From an uncultured Myxococcales bacterium (lineage in GTDB: Bacteria > Myxococcota_A > Bradymonadia > UBA7976 > VGTA01), in contig CAKZRU010000077.1 of NCBI GenBank assembly GCA_937146725.1, forward strand, positions 1 through 64,000: a stretch of DNA of 64,000 nucleotides, given 5' to 3'. Shown piece after piece: positions 47,401 through 56,790 of the stretch. Numbering within the stretch: the stretch's first letter is position 1; every line of letters begins with the position of its first letter. A program made the position numbers and the translations under genes. A model generated the notes under the pieces. The model did no database searches, was not told the DNA's origin, and worked only from the letters and a program-made list of their open reading frames with translations.

Positions 47401-48866
47401 TTTTTACTCGCAATCCAATAACCGTCTAAGCTGAGTTGATGTGTTGACTGAGTCATTTTATTAATAATTTCTGCCTTGCTAGACTCATCAAGTTGACCAG
47501 TGGCTAGTAACTTTACCTTGAGTAACTTAAGATGCTCAACTTCTTCAACACTTTGTAGAGTAGAAGTGACTCTAAGCAACTGATCAAGTAGCTTGGCTGA
47601 TTTTCTGAGTTCTTTTCTAAGCAAGGAAAGAACAAGATTATCAATCACTCTTACTCGATGAGCTAATTGCTGTGCAAAAGCGATTCCACGTAAATTGCTG
47701 TCAAATCTTGGAACGAATACACCATTCAAAGGATTGGCAAAGGCGGATGATTGTGCCTTAGACTCGGCCCTTCGTTGTTCTGTGCTACAAAAAGCTTGGC
47801 TTGGTACAGTAATCGTTTGACTCATCTGGTCTAAATGTAAAGTCGCAATAGCTTGCCCCTCTTCATCAAAGGATAAAGTAGGCTGTGTATGAGCGCTAGA
47901 AATCTTTTTGAAGTTAATCATCATCGACCAGCGTTGATCACTGCTTGGAAGATTGATCCAACAGGTCATTTCTCTAGCAGTACGTTCATTCACTTCAAAA
48001 GGAATTGGGCCGGGTTGGGGAGTTAACTGCGTCATACTCACAATGCTAAACCCTGGCGAAGCACTGATATGCAGGCCTTGACGCCTAACTTGCCTGCTGA
48101 CCGCTTGCAAACGATTAGCAAGTGTTTGAACCGCATCCTTTGTATTAATAATTAAGCGAGCTCCCATTTGGGCTGACCATCTTAACCAGGATAAGATATT
48201 ATCCATTGACCCTTGATAAAGTACTGTAACACTTTCAAATGGGTTTAAGTCATGCGCTAAAATAGTTGGGCTAATGCTTTCTAAAGGCTTACTGGCCAAT
48301 AAAAGAAGATGACCACCATTTGGCCCCCTGTTTATATTAACGTTTGGTATGTTATCATCTAGATCAAGTGTTGTTTCTAGCGATTTAAGATCAATGGGCT
48401 TTGTATCTTGAGTTAAAAGCTCTTGGGCGACCTGTAATTCGGGCGAAGTTGTTTTTTCATTGATGATTAGATTTGTTTGCTTTTTGGTATGTGCAAAATG
48501 CTTTAAATCAGTGATTTGAGCAATCAGTGAAAGCGTTGGATCTATGGTATCAACTAGAATAGACTCATGGTTTGACGAAATACATATACCTTGTGAATTG
48601 TAGAAGCTTCGCGAAACATCATCAATTGAAGCCAAGGTCAATGCTTCATTTAAAGTTGTTAATAAACTGAGTCCGTCTTGCTGTTGGTCAACAGGTCCAA
48701 CAGAAGCAATCCCCCAGCGAGAAGTCGCTTTCAGAGTTCTTTCGGGAATCTCAGTCGAGGCGGCTGACACCATAAGTGAAACAATGGAACTTACTTGAGG
48801 GGCGACATTCCTTTGTAAACTATAACTAATCGATAAAAGTTTAGGATTAGATAAAGAATCACTCAT
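47397..48866 (-). CDS. Protein of unknown function between PP2C fusion and outer membrane barrel
   Basis: A 489-residue protein that I do not recognise. There is no signal peptide or membrane segment. Strands and helices alternate in the first 330 residues (VTVLYQGSMDNILSWLRWSA, ARLIINTKDAVQTLANRLQA), and the end (about 405-470) is helical, with a likely coiled coil (LRKELRKSAKLLDQLLRVTS). A remote VWA-like fold is possible but no MIDAS motif is visible. GAGGT precedes the ATG. It lies 57 bp after the pseudokinase-PP2C gene and overlaps the barrel gene by 4 bp, so the three are probably functionally linked. Confidence 0.55.
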   Translation of the reverse strand: MSDSLSNPKLLSISYSLQRNVAPQVSSIVSLMVSAASTEIPERTLKATSRWGIASVGPVDQQQDGLSLLTTLNEALTLASIDDVSRSFYNSQGICISSNHESILVDTIDPTLSLIAQITDLKHFAHTKKQTNLIINEKTTSPELQVAQELLTQDTKPIDLKSLETTLDLDDNIPNVNINRGPNGGHLLLLASKPLESISPTILAHDLNPFESVTVLYQGSMDNILSWLRWSAQMGARLIINTKDAVQTLANRLQAVSRQVRRQGLHISASPGFSIVSMTQLTPQPGPIPFEVNERTAREMTCWINLPSSDQRWSMMINFKKISSAHTQPTLSFDEEGQAIATLHLDQMSQTITVPSQAFCSTEQRRAESKAQSSAFANPLNGVFVPRFDSNLRGIAFAQQLAHRVRVIDNLVLSLLRKELRKSAKLLDQLLRVTSTLQSVEEVEHLKLLKVKLLATGQLDESSKAEIINKMTQSTHQLSLDGYWIASKK

Positions 48867-48923
48867 AAATGACCTCGTTTTTGCATACTATTATGGGTAA
48901 TCTCAAAGATTGAATTATGATTA

Positions 48924-51227
48924 TTAGGCATCTTGATCGGCCATAAACTTAAGTACAATACAAGATAAATTATCACCACCGCCACCACGGTTTGCTAAGG
49001 CAATGAGTTCAAAAGCTGCATGATGAACATTGAAGCTATCTTCCAAACATTTTCTCATTTTTTCCTCTGCATCAGCTTCATCTATGCCAGAATAATCGGG
49101 TAAACCATCAGAGCACAGTAATAGTTGATCTCCTGGCAAAAGTCTGATTTCTCTCAGTTGAGGTGTAATCGAGCTTGCCACAAGCTTAGAGTCTTCATTT
49201 TTGGTGAATTCTCCAACACAATGCACAAGTGCGCTCGATGAGGGACTTTGTTGAGCTTGGGTAGGCGTTTGCTTTGCTTGTAGCAGATGGGTGTATAAAT
49301 CCTCATCATACATTAAGCTAATGATATATCCATTACGAATGAGATAAATGCGACTATCGCCTACAGAAGTCAATGTCGCCACACCTTGGTTAATCACAGC
49401 AGCGACTATTGTCGCAGCCATAATCCCCTCCGGTGGTCCATGAAAGACCGGCATCTGCTGGTTTATATATTTACCAATTCGACGGTTTGAGTCATTAACG
49501 AGTTGGTTTAAAAACTTACCATAGTTACCGGTGAGTCCTTCAATCATACCCAAATTGACTTCAGACAAAGTATCTTCTTCCTCGGTCAAGGTTTGCATTT
49601 GGCAAAGGTCACGCCAACTTTCTACGGCAGCTTCTCTGACAAAGCCACTTGCTAAGTCACCAGAACCATATTCACAAATACTAACTCCATCGGTTACCAC
49701 AAATAAGCCTAGATCTAACTCTGCTTGATAACCCAAAAAGAGATCATCTTGATTAATAGGATTATACTGACCCTTTAAAAGGCCAATGTGTATTTCTTGA
49801 CCCGCTTCAAGCTTTAGGGGCACTGTAAAAGGTTCTTCTCTTTGCTTTGCTGAGGCAAGAGCTTTTTCTAAATCTTGAATAAATACAGACATATTTGGCT
49901 GTCTACGGTTAGGATCTGGAGAGATCGCTCGATAAACAACTGCCACGATTTCAGGCGCTAAATCTTGTCGGTAAACAAATGGTGAAGGAAGACGGAAAAA
50001 GGGGCGTCTAGTTTCCACAAAGCGCGGGCAACCTGTTAGGGCATAATATAAAGTCATTCCCGCACTAAAAACATCGCTTTGATAACACGGGCTTGCATGG
50101 AAATAGCCAAACATTTCTGGAGGTGAAAATCCAGCATATAGCGTTGACTCTTCCCCAGACACACTAAGCTTAGAATACTGATCTTTTAACGACACTAAAG
50201 GCAATGGATACATTGGAGCAACAGAATGTTCGATTTCTGTAGCATTGACAAAAAGTGCGGGGTCAAATCCACCAAGGCAATAATGGTCAGTATGCAGACG
50301 CTCAATAAGTTGAAACAGTGGTAAAACTGAGTCAACAATTTCCTTGATGAAAGTATACTTAACGGTACGAACAACTTCCAAAGATGACTGCTCTTGATGA
50401 TGAGAGCCTTGTGAAACGAGAGAAGCAAGAGTTTTCACTTTGACAGGTTGATGAACGATCTTTCTTTTGGAGATTAGATAACAAGAATGAGTCATCTCCA
50501 AACTATCATCAGCAACCGTCTGATCTGATTCAATCATCGTTTGCGCAGCTTCAAGATCTAGGAGTAAATCCTCTGATTTGTCGATAAGACTCATGGTTTT
50601 AGCGTGAGTTGGATCTAAAACCAATTCAGTGGTTGGTTCAGTATCAATCACAGGGTCAAATTGCATATCGGTACTGAGAAATCTGTTCCAAATTGCTAGT
50701 CTGTTATGTCTTTTACCCATTAGAGGACTGTGAGCTTGCTGACTCAGATTTTGATCGGGTGTTTTCTCTGCCCAGACAAGCCAACGATCGATATGGAGAA
50801 TATCCTTGGTGGTAAACTCTTGAGTCTCTGCAAGAAGCTCAGAGCGGCTTAAAGTTTCTTCATCGGGTATAATGTGCTGTGCGGTAGAATCTAGGTCAGA
50901 AGTGATTAAACTCTCATTGGTGAGGTGACCATCTTGCATTTGATCATTAATCATTTCTGATTCTGCAATCAGTATTAAGCCTTCATAGATTGATTCGAGT
51001 ATGCCCTTAATCTTCATTTCAGGAGTGCATGCTAAGATATCATCATAAAAAACAGAAGATGGAACTGGCTTTGGTCCGCTTACTTGCTGATCTGATTGCT
51101 TCGTTTTAGCCTTTTGATTAAGCTCAATAGGAGTCTTATTCTGCTCGAAAAAATCTGAGAGAATTGCCTGTGGGGCATATCGATCAAAAGTTTTCACAAA
51201 CACAGTTCTGTTCTGTTCTTTAGTCAT
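48924..51227 (-). CDS. Pseudokinase-PP2C phosphatase fusion
   Basis: A 767-residue cytoplasmic regulator. The N-terminal 270 residues are polar and unrecognised. A Ser/Thr kinase-like part follows: the activation-end motif GFSPPEMFG (about 366) and the C-lobe SDVFSAGMTLYYALTGCPRF (about 386) are clear. The catalytic loop is replaced by CLGGFDPALFVNA and no DFG is seen, so it is probably inactive as a kinase. The C-terminal PP2C domain (about 500-767) keeps its metal Asp residues (VTDGV, TSVGDSRIYL, LLCSDGLPD, GGGDNLSC). I use the ATG at 51227 with GAGG ahead; the TTG 25 codons upstream has none. It probably removes phosphates from Ser/Thr proteins under control of the pseudokinase. Confidence 0.82.
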   Translation of the reverse strand: MTKEQNRTVFVKTFDRYAPQAILSDFFEQNKTPIELNQKAKTKQSDQQVSGPKPVPSSVFYDDILACTPEMKIKGILESIYEGLILIAESEMINDQMQDGHLTNESLITSDLDSTAQHIIPDEETLSRSELLAETQEFTTKDILHIDRWLVWAEKTPDQNLSQQAHSPLMGKRHNRLAIWNRFLSTDMQFDPVIDTEPTTELVLDPTHAKTMSLIDKSEDLLLDLEAAQTMIESDQTVADDSLEMTHSCYLISKRKIVHQPVKVKTLASLVSQGSHHQEQSSLEVVRTVKYTFIKEIVDSVLPLFQLIERLHTDHYCLGGFDPALFVNATEIEHSVAPMYPLPLVSLKDQYSKLSVSGEESTLYAGFSPPEMFGYFHASPCYQSDVFSAGMTLYYALTGCPRFVETRRPFFRLPSPFVYRQDLAPEIVAVVYRAISPDPNRRQPNMSVFIQDLEKALASAKQREEPFTVPLKLEAGQEIHIGLLKGQYNPINQDDLFLGYQAELDLGLFVVTDGVSICEYGSGDLASGFVREAAVESWRDLCQMQTLTEEEDTLSEVNLGMIEGLTGNYGKFLNQLVNDSNRRIGKYINQQMPVFHGPPEGIMAATIVAAVINQGVATLTSVGDSRIYLIRNGYIISLMYDEDLYTHLLQAKQTPTQAQQSPSSSALVHCVGEFTKNEDSKLVASSITPQLREIRLLPGDQLLLCSDGLPDYSGIDEADAEEKMRKCLEDSFNVHHAAFELIALANRGGGGDNLSCIVLKFMADQDA

Positions 51228-51346
51228 GACAACCTCAATGGAGAATAAGTACGACACTTTTGGTCGCACATCCCACAAGAGATTGCAAGCCAAGAGACTC
51301 AAGGAGTTCTATTCTTATTGTAGAAATTATTCTTAAGTCGCTTGGT

Positions 51347-51382
51347 GTTTAAGAATGGGTTTAAGGGTGGGTTTAAGAATGG
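51347..51382. repeat. Three tandem copies of a 12-bp unit in an intergenic gap
   Basis: GTTTAAGAATGG, GTTTAAGGGTGG and GTTTAAGAATGG follow each other without spacing. The gap separates the 264-residue lipoprotein gene from the pseudokinase-PP2C gene. Confidence 0.85.
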
Positions 51383-51451
51383 GGATTCGGAAATAGCCCT
51401 ATTTTAGCCAAGTTTTAAAGTTTTGACCTAAGCCCAACAAGCTTGAATCGT

Positions 51452-52246
51452 TTATAGATTTTGTGAGCTATTTAATTGTAAACAGCCCCCTTGAGTATTC
51501 TCATCGCTCGTAAAGCAGTGTAACAAAACCGGTTCTGAAGCTAGAGATGAAAGCTTACTGATTCCCTCAACGGTATTTACGAAAAGAATATACGAATAAC
51601 CGTGATCAAGATTGAGTCCAAATTGGCTATCGGCTGTTGTTACACTAGTGATTGAAACACTGTCCGGCGACTGCTCTGAAAGTAGGATGCCTTCACTCGC
51701 TTGAGTTTCCATAGTTTCATTAAATCTAGAAACATCTACACGTACAACTGTAAGTCTATGGCTGAGCTGTATAACTTCAGGAACTTCATTACTCAGCAAT
51801 ATTTCTAGGACATCATGAATTGCTTCTAAATCTATATCCCAGGCAACAAGACCAAAAGTAAAAGATTTCATGTCGACATGTAAGAATTGATTCACATACA
51901 AATCTGGACTTGGTAAAAAGCCCGTTTCTCTGCCACAACGATCACAACTAGCCGTTGGGTCCGCAGCAGAGTCTGAAGCCTCATAGCTACTATCTTCTTC
52001 AGTAAGCTCTTGATAGATGCCACCTAAAATCGAGCGATAGCGCTCCTTTTCACTATTTGAAAAGTCAAGCTCTAAAGGTAGTTGTTGAGTAAGTTCAATT
52101 TCGCCTAGATTCGACATAGAGTCAGAATTAAGTTGGCCTTGTTCTAAAGATAAATCACTAGACTCTGTATCTTCTGCTGTACCACAGGCAAAGCAAAAAC
52201 TAAGAACAAAGACAAAAAGGTAAAGGTGTCTTAATAGTGATGACAT
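51452..52246 (-). CDS. Lipoprotein of unknown function
   Basis: A 264-residue exported protein. The signal peptide ends in a lipobox (SFCFAC, Cys at about 21) followed by an acidic, Ser-rich linker. The mature part has one Cys cluster (CDRCGRETGF, about 98) and a mixed alpha/beta domain (YVNQFLHVDMKSFTFGLVAW; LTVVRVDVSRFNETME). It ends with a Cys pair (LLHCFTSDENTQGGC). I do not recognise a family. The strong AGAGGAGA ahead of the ATG suggests good expression. It lies 70 bp after the winged-helix-like gene and is probably exposed to the periplasm. Confidence 0.65.
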   Translation of the reverse strand: MSSLLRHLYLFVFVLSFCFACGTAEDTESSDLSLEQGQLNSDSMSNLGEIELTQQLPLELDFSNSEKERYRSILGGIYQELTEEDSSYEASDSAADPTASCDRCGRETGFLPSPDLYVNQFLHVDMKSFTFGLVAWDIDLEAIHDVLEILLSNEVPEVIQLSHRLTVVRVDVSRFNETMETQASEGILLSEQSPDSVSITSVTTADSQFGLNLDHGYSYILFVNTVEGISKLSSLASEPVLLHCFTSDENTQGGCLQLNSSQNL

Positions 52247-52316
52247 TGTCTTCTCCTCTGTAAAGAATATCTATTGATCAAGAAAGGTTGAGAATGGGTA
52301 GGTCAAGTAAAAATTC

Positions 52317-53141
52317 TTAAGTTTTCTCAGTATGACTTGGAGTAGGGGTCACACCTACATACAACGAAAAACTACTCACTTCTTGATGACCTTCCAAAGG
52401 GTTATCAGAGAGTTGATCCGCTGTCTCTTCCATAGCATGTTCTTCTAGTTCTCTGTATTTCGCTCGAATAAACTCTAATAATTCTTCTTGGAACTTTTGG
52501 ATATCTTCTTCTTTTGCCTGAAAAGTAAAAGTACGTGCTAGCGCTCTTGAATCAGGAACAGACTCAAGAAAGCGGAGACGTAAAGTTTCGGCAATTGCTG
52601 CGGTATGTTCAGACAAGGCATCAATCCGCATTTCCCAATCGTCGCTATACAAATTATGATGACGAGTGATTGGAACATAAACAACTTTTCCATCACGGCT
52701 TTCTTCAGTGACGCGACCGGTTTTGAGAAGCATTTGGATGGCTAAGCTTGCACCATCAAACTCATTATAATGAGGTAAGCGTCTTGATAGTTCATCAAGG
52801 CACATTGGACGTTTATGCAGTAAATCCTCAACTTGACGACAAAGGTTCATTTCACTTTGCTGGAAAAAACGACCTCTGTTGTATCTTGCTGATAGGGTTT
52901 TCAGAGTGCGGGTGGACTTCCCAAAGATTAAAGAAATAAGGTTAATCGTATTGTGCTTTGCTTTGGCTTCTTTCCACAGAGCTAATGTCATCATTTCTTT
53001 AATTGTATCAAGAGGATAATTTAGCTCTAGACCTAATTTTACTGCAGGCTGAAAGCTAGAAAACAATACCCGTAAAAGATATTCTTGATAGGGAATTGTG
53101 TCTTGAGACTCACTGACTTGTTTAGACTTTTGCGCTGACAT
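52317..53141 (-). CDS. DUF6502-like putative transcriptional regulator
   Basis: A 274-residue soluble protein. The N-terminal half is helical (YQEYLLRVLFSSFQPAVKLG, DTIKEMMTLALWKEAKAK). The middle (about 100-150) looks like a winged helix: VEDLLHKRPMCLDELSRRLP, then AIQMLLKTGRVTEESRDGKV with the wing YVPI. The C-terminal part (RALARTFTFQAKEEDIQKFQ) matches, from memory, the DUF6502 family, often annotated as regulators. AAGGAT precedes the ATG. A perfect TATAAT at 53177-53182 on the minus strand may be its -10 box. What it controls is unknown; the lipoprotein gene next to it is the obvious candidate. Confidence 0.55.
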   Translation of the reverse strand: MSAQKSKQVSESQDTIPYQEYLLRVLFSSFQPAVKLGLELNYPLDTIKEMMTLALWKEAKAKHNTINLISLIFGKSTRTLKTLSARYNRGRFFQQSEMNLCRQVEDLLHKRPMCLDELSRRLPHYNEFDGASLAIQMLLKTGRVTEESRDGKVVYVPITRHHNLYSDDWEMRIDALSEHTAAIAETLRLRFLESVPDSRALARTFTFQAKEEDIQKFQEELLEFIRAKYRELEEHAMEETADQLSDNPLEGHQEVSSFSLYVGVTPTPSHTEKT

Positions 53142-53480
53142 GTGTCTTATCCTTAACGCTCTAAAACTAAATACACATTATAGTGCATCTACAATCCTAC
53201 AGTAGCCTTTCAAAGAGTCTCAAGCAAGAAAACTATCTTTTTTTAGTAGATTCGCTTATTAATGGTACTTTAGCCTTAATATTTAAGTATTTATGTGTAT
53301 TAATAATTGACTATCTCTAGTCGATAATCATGAAAGACTAACAAAACAATCAGCTATTTTGCTTAAACTCGTGACTAAGTTTCTCTGATTTGATAGAGGT
53401 ATTGGAGTTTTGTATCACTTTAAATAATGTTCACGAATAAATTGTTCAATTAATACCAAGCCTCAACGAGAAAAAATCTG
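53142..53480. other. Intergenic gap of 339 bases between divergent genes
   Basis: AT-rich. I see no gene. A perfect minus-strand TATAAT is at 53177-53182, about 36 bases before the start of the DUF6502-like gene, but with no good -35 box. For the plus-strand gene I found no convincing promoter. A short GACT/AGTC inverted repeat near 53310 is too small to call. Confidence 0.6.
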
Positions 53481-54935
53481 ATGGATATAAAGCCGAAGAA
53501 CAAGGTTAACGCACCACAATCAGAAACGAATCCTAAAGCACCAGTGCCAGATGCCACAAAAACTGTTGCTGGCTTTGTTATGAGTGAAGAAATTAGAGCG
53601 AGCTTAGAGCAAGAGAGGCTAGCTGCAGAAAAAGCCGCAGAAGCACAAGCATTGGCTGATCAAGCTATGGCAGAGGCCGAAGAAGCTTTACAAAAAGTTG
53701 CTAAAGCAAAAGCTGCCGCTGAAAAAGCTGCTTCTGAAAAAGCTACTGCTGAAAAAGTCGCTGCTGAAAAAGCCACTGCTGAAAAAGCCGCTGCTGAAAA
53801 AGCTACTGCTGAAAAAGCTGCCGCTGAAAAAGCCGCTGCTGAAAAAGCTACTGCTGAAAAAGCCGCTGCTGAAAAAGCTACTGCTGAAAAAGCTACTGCT
53901 GAAAAAGCTGCCGCTGAAAAAGCTGCCGCTGAAAAAGCTGCCGCCGAGAAAGCTGCCGCCGAAAAAGCTGCCGCTGAAAAAGCTGCCGCCGAAAAAGCTG
54001 CCGCCAAAAAAGATGATTCCCCAAAGTTTAAAATTGTTGAAGCTGCACCTTTGGAAACAAATGATGAGTCAGCTACAGACATCCGGAATCCTCAACCAGC
54101 GATCAAAACGAATGCACTGCATGAGATTGTTACACCAATTCCGAATTATTTGACCCCAATAGAAGATCCTCAAGGTTCCAAGCAAGTTGACTGGTTTGAT
54201 TCTGATGTAGAAATCCTGCATGAGGACACGCCAAAAAGCTCTAAGCTTTTTCCAATCGTTTTAATGGTGATTCTAGCCTTAGTTGGTGGCTTTGTTGCAA
54301 CAATGATCATGCAAACACCACCTGTTCCAGATATACTTGAGCCCAAAAAGCCTGACCTTACTTTTATTGAATCAGACTCCAAGTCCGAAACAGAACAGCA
54401 AAACAGCCAAGGTCTTAGTGCCGAGTCTGATGACTCAACTGATGATAAAACTAATCAGTCAGACAAAGAAAAAATAACGGATCCTAATTCTGAGAAAGCT
54501 GATGCTGAGAAAGCTGATGCTGAGAAAGCTGATGCTGAGAAAGCTGATGCTGAGAAAGCTGCCGCTGAGAAAGCTGCCGCTGAGAAAGCTGCCGCTGAGA
54601 AAGCTGCCGCTGAAAAAGCTGCCGCTGAAAAAGCTGCCGCTGAGAAAGCTGCCGCTGAAAAAGCTGCCGCCAAAAAGGCTGCCGCCAAAAAGGCTGCTGC
54701 CAAAAAGGCTGCTGCCAAAAAAGCCGCCGCTAAAAAGAAACGAGCTAAACGTCGTTTAACACCAAAGCAGAAAACAGCAAAATATGAGACATACATTAAA
54801 AAGGGTATGTCAAACTTTAAGAAAAAAGCCTACAAAAGTGCCAAGCGAGATTGGTCTCGTGCTAAAAGTTATGCGCAAACATCTTCAGAAAAAGCGAAGG
54901 TAAACAAATATTTGGGACTACTGAAGGGTAAATAA
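53481..54935 (+). CDS. AEKAA-repeat single-pass membrane protein with TPR-like C-terminus
   Basis: A 484-residue protein. The N-terminal 45 residues are polar. Residues about 75-176 are an almost perfect pentapeptide repeat ([10 protein letters not shown]), predicted to form a long charged single helix or coiled coil. One transmembrane helix lies at about 255-277 ([20 protein letters not shown]). After an acidic linker, a second repeat block (about 338-420) begins as AEKAD, turns into AEKAA and ends as AKKAA, becoming strongly basic. The last 55 residues ([19 protein letters not shown]) look like a short TPR pair. The DNA repeats are 15 bp units. Role unknown; a span from cytoplasm to periplasm, as in TolA-like or peptidoglycan-binding proteins, is a guess. 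Confidence 0.75.
   Translation: MDIKPKNKVNAPQSETNPKAPVPDATKTVAGFVMSEEIRASLEQERLAAEKAAEAQALADQAMAEAEEALQKVAKAKAAAEKAASEKATAEKVAAEKATAEKAAAEKATAEKAAAEKAAAEKATAEKAAAEKATAEKATAEKAAAEKAAAEKAAAEKAAAEKAAAEKAAAEKAAAKKDDSPKFKIVEAAPLETNDESATDIRNPQPAIKTNALHEIVTPIPNYLTPIEDPQGSKQVDWFDSDVEILHEDTPKSSKLFPIVLMVILALVGGFVATMIMQTPPVPDILEPKKPDLTFIESDSKSETEQQNSQGLSAESDDSTDDKTNQSDKEKITDPNSEKADAEKADAEKADAEKADAEKAAAEKAAAEKAAAEKAAAEKAAAEKAAAEKAAAEKAAAKKAAAKKAAAKKAAAKKAAAKKKRAKRRLTPKQKTAKYETYIKKGMSNFKKKAYKSAKRDWSRAKSYAQTSSEKAKVNKYLGLLKGK
53706..54010 (+). repeat. 15-bp tandem repeat, first AEKAA block
   Basis: About 20 copies of a 15-base unit of the form GCYGCYGAAAAAGCY, encoding AEKAA or AEKAT. Third-codon positions vary, which shows the block is old enough to have drifted. 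Antisense frames through it are open but are shadows. Confidence 0.95.
54492..54740 (+). repeat. 15-bp tandem repeat, second [15 protein letters not shown] block
   Basis: About 16 units: four AEKAD, then AEKAA, then AKKAA. GAG is used more than in the first block, so the two expanded separately. Confidence 0.95.
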
Positions 54936-54994
54936 TCGTTGAAATGGGCTAAAGAAATTAGCCTAACAAAGCCTTGCTTTAGTTTGGAGTCACT

Positions 54995-56728
54995 GTGAAA
55001 CAGATTGCTTTGTTTGGAGGGGGCTTTAATCCTCCTCATCTGGCTCATCTTTTTACGGTTACTTACTTATTAAGTCGACATGATGTTGATGAGGTTTGGT
55101 TACTTCCGGTTTTTAAACATGCGTTTAATAAAAGCCTTCAGCCATTTTCCGAAAGAGTATCATTATTAATGAAACTTTTTCCAAATCATGAGCGAGTAAA
55201 AGTCTGTGAAGTTGAGGCAGAACAAGAACTCAGTGGAAAAACCTTTGATACCTTAGAAAAGTTATCAGTACTGTATCCTGATTATGAGTTTAGTCTCAGT
55301 ATTGGCTCTGATAACCTTGCCCTTGCTGATCGCTGGTATCGATTTGAAGATTTAATCAGTCGCTGGCGACTAATTGTGATGCTTAGACCAGGTTTTGATC
55401 TGAGTCAGTCAAAAGTAAAACTCGACCAAAAACATGTGGTATGGCCCGCAAACTTACCAGCGGTCTCTTCAAGCCAAATTCGTCAAGTTCTTGTAAACTC
55501 AAAGGAGAGCTTGGATTGGTCCAAGGAACCTTTATCTTGGTTACCTTCACGCATTCAAAAGGATGCTCTACGTTTATATTCTCAATCTGTAGAACCAACG
55601 ATAAAGAGTTATGACAAGCAGGGCCAATACATTAAAAGCCAGCCAAGTCTATTTGTATGGGGACAAGGTCGCTGTGGTCATGCTTTACATAATTACTTTG
55701 AAAGTATGGGCTTTCACTCATATGGGCTGAGTCTAAGGCAGTTTGTTGATGATGAACAATGGCTGTTTGATCCTAACGAATTACTGTCCATTTTAAATAA
55801 AGCGCTACAATATGACATCTGGTTTTTTGCATGTAAGGATGCTTTGGTCCAAAGCTTATGCCAATTAGTATATCAAACCTTAAAGAATGAGTTTCAAGAC
55901 CTAAGCAGCTTAGATGCCAAAGTAATCCTACATTGTTCCGGAAGTCGTTCTTATTCTGTATTAGCAGAGTTTAAACAGTTGAATTGGAATATCGGTCAGT
56001 TTCATCCCTTGTACTCTTTTAAAAAAGAGCTTTCTCACCCTAAAGAAATTGAAGGGTTACATGTTGCTATATCAAGTTCACTTTCGTTTAAAGCACAGCT
56101 ATTGGCATTGGCTAAAAGCTTTGGTTTTACGGCAATCGATCTAGATACGATATGGCAAGGACATTCAAGTGGACAAGAACATGCAATCCAACAACAAGAC
56201 ATAAAAGAAGATGATTTCGCCTTTTTTCTAAGCTTATATCACTGCGCAGCTGTATTTGGGGCTAATCTATCTTTACTTCCATTTCTTTTATGTGAAGAAC
56301 TCTTGGCCCAAATAAACTTTCCGGCCACATTCACTCAAAAAGCACTACAAGGCCTTTATCATTCTGCTTTAAAACCTTTTCCATTGGTGGACTTTGAGCA
56401 TTTAAACCAAAATCATCAAGAAATCGGGACTGAGACAAAAAACTCAGCAAGTAAGCGCTTTAAAGAAGCACTCACTGGTCCCATTGCACGAGATGATGTA
56501 GAAACAATACAATTACATTTAAAATGTCTCAGACAGCTAGAAAAACAGCTAGAAAAACGATCACCTAAGCAAGCAGAGACTCTAAATACCATGCCAAACC
56601 TTGAACTTGGTTTATTTAGCGAGGCTTATCTTTTACTCTCTTGGCTCACCGCTAGGTCATATGAGGCCAAGGACTGCTTAACTTGGTTGGACTCAGAGCT
56701 TAAGCTTAATTTTAAATCCTTAAGCTAG
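54995..56728 (+). CDS. NadD-like nucleotidyltransferase fused to a DUF2520/Rossmann protein
   Basis: A 577-residue fusion. Residues 1-205 match nicotinate-mononucleotide adenylyltransferase: GGGFNPPHLAHL with the HxxH nucleotide site, VWLLPVFKHAFNK, SIGSDNLALADRWYRFEDL, and SSSQIRQVL. NadD makes deamido-NAD from NaMN and ATP. From about 213 a Rossmann-like domain starts (LFVWGQGRCGHALHNYFESM), with CSGSRSYSVL, GQFHPLYSFKK, SLYHCAAVFGANLS and the DUF2520 signature ALTGPIARDDVETIQLHLK. DUF2520 proteins resemble ketopantoate/F420-type reductases and usually occur alone. The start is GTG with GGAG 6 bases ahead. The order suggests an NAD(P)-linked step tied to cofactor synthesis; this is inference. 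Confidence 0.85.
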   Translation: MKQIALFGGGFNPPHLAHLFTVTYLLSRHDVDEVWLLPVFKHAFNKSLQPFSERVSLLMKLFPNHERVKVCEVEAEQELSGKTFDTLEKLSVLYPDYEFSLSIGSDNLALADRWYRFEDLISRWRLIVMLRPGFDLSQSKVKLDQKHVVWPANLPAVSSSQIRQVLVNSKESLDWSKEPLSWLPSRIQKDALRLYSQSVEPTIKSYDKQGQYIKSQPSLFVWGQGRCGHALHNYFESMGFHSYGLSLRQFVDDEQWLFDPNELLSILNKALQYDIWFFACKDALVQSLCQLVYQTLKNEFQDLSSLDAKVILHCSGSRSYSVLAEFKQLNWNIGQFHPLYSFKKELSHPKEIEGLHVAISSSLSFKAQLLALAKSFGFTAIDLDTIWQGHSSGQEHAIQQQDIKEDDFAFFLSLYHCAAVFGANLSLLPFLLCEELLAQINFPATFTQKALQGLYHSALKPFPLVDFEHLNQNHQEIGTETKNSASKRFKEALTGPIARDDVETIQLHLKCLRQLEKQLEKRSPKQAETLNTMPNLELGLFSEAYLLLSWLTARSYEAKDCLTWLDSELKLNFKSLS

Positions 56729-56790
56729 TCGTTCAGCGCTACCAATCAGTCTTAGCCCTCATATTCAAAACTTAACAATAAGAGGAAAAG

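Noticed and set aside
51228..51302. TTG start extending the pseudokinase-PP2C protein by 25 residues
   Set aside because: No ribosome binding site precedes the TTG, while GAGG lies at a good distance from the ATG at 51227; the extra residues show no family match.
53660..54796. Antisense SAAAF-type and plus-strand KKLPLKK-type frames across the AEKAA blocks
   Set aside because: Same cause: stop-free tandem repeats. No start context or domain supports them.
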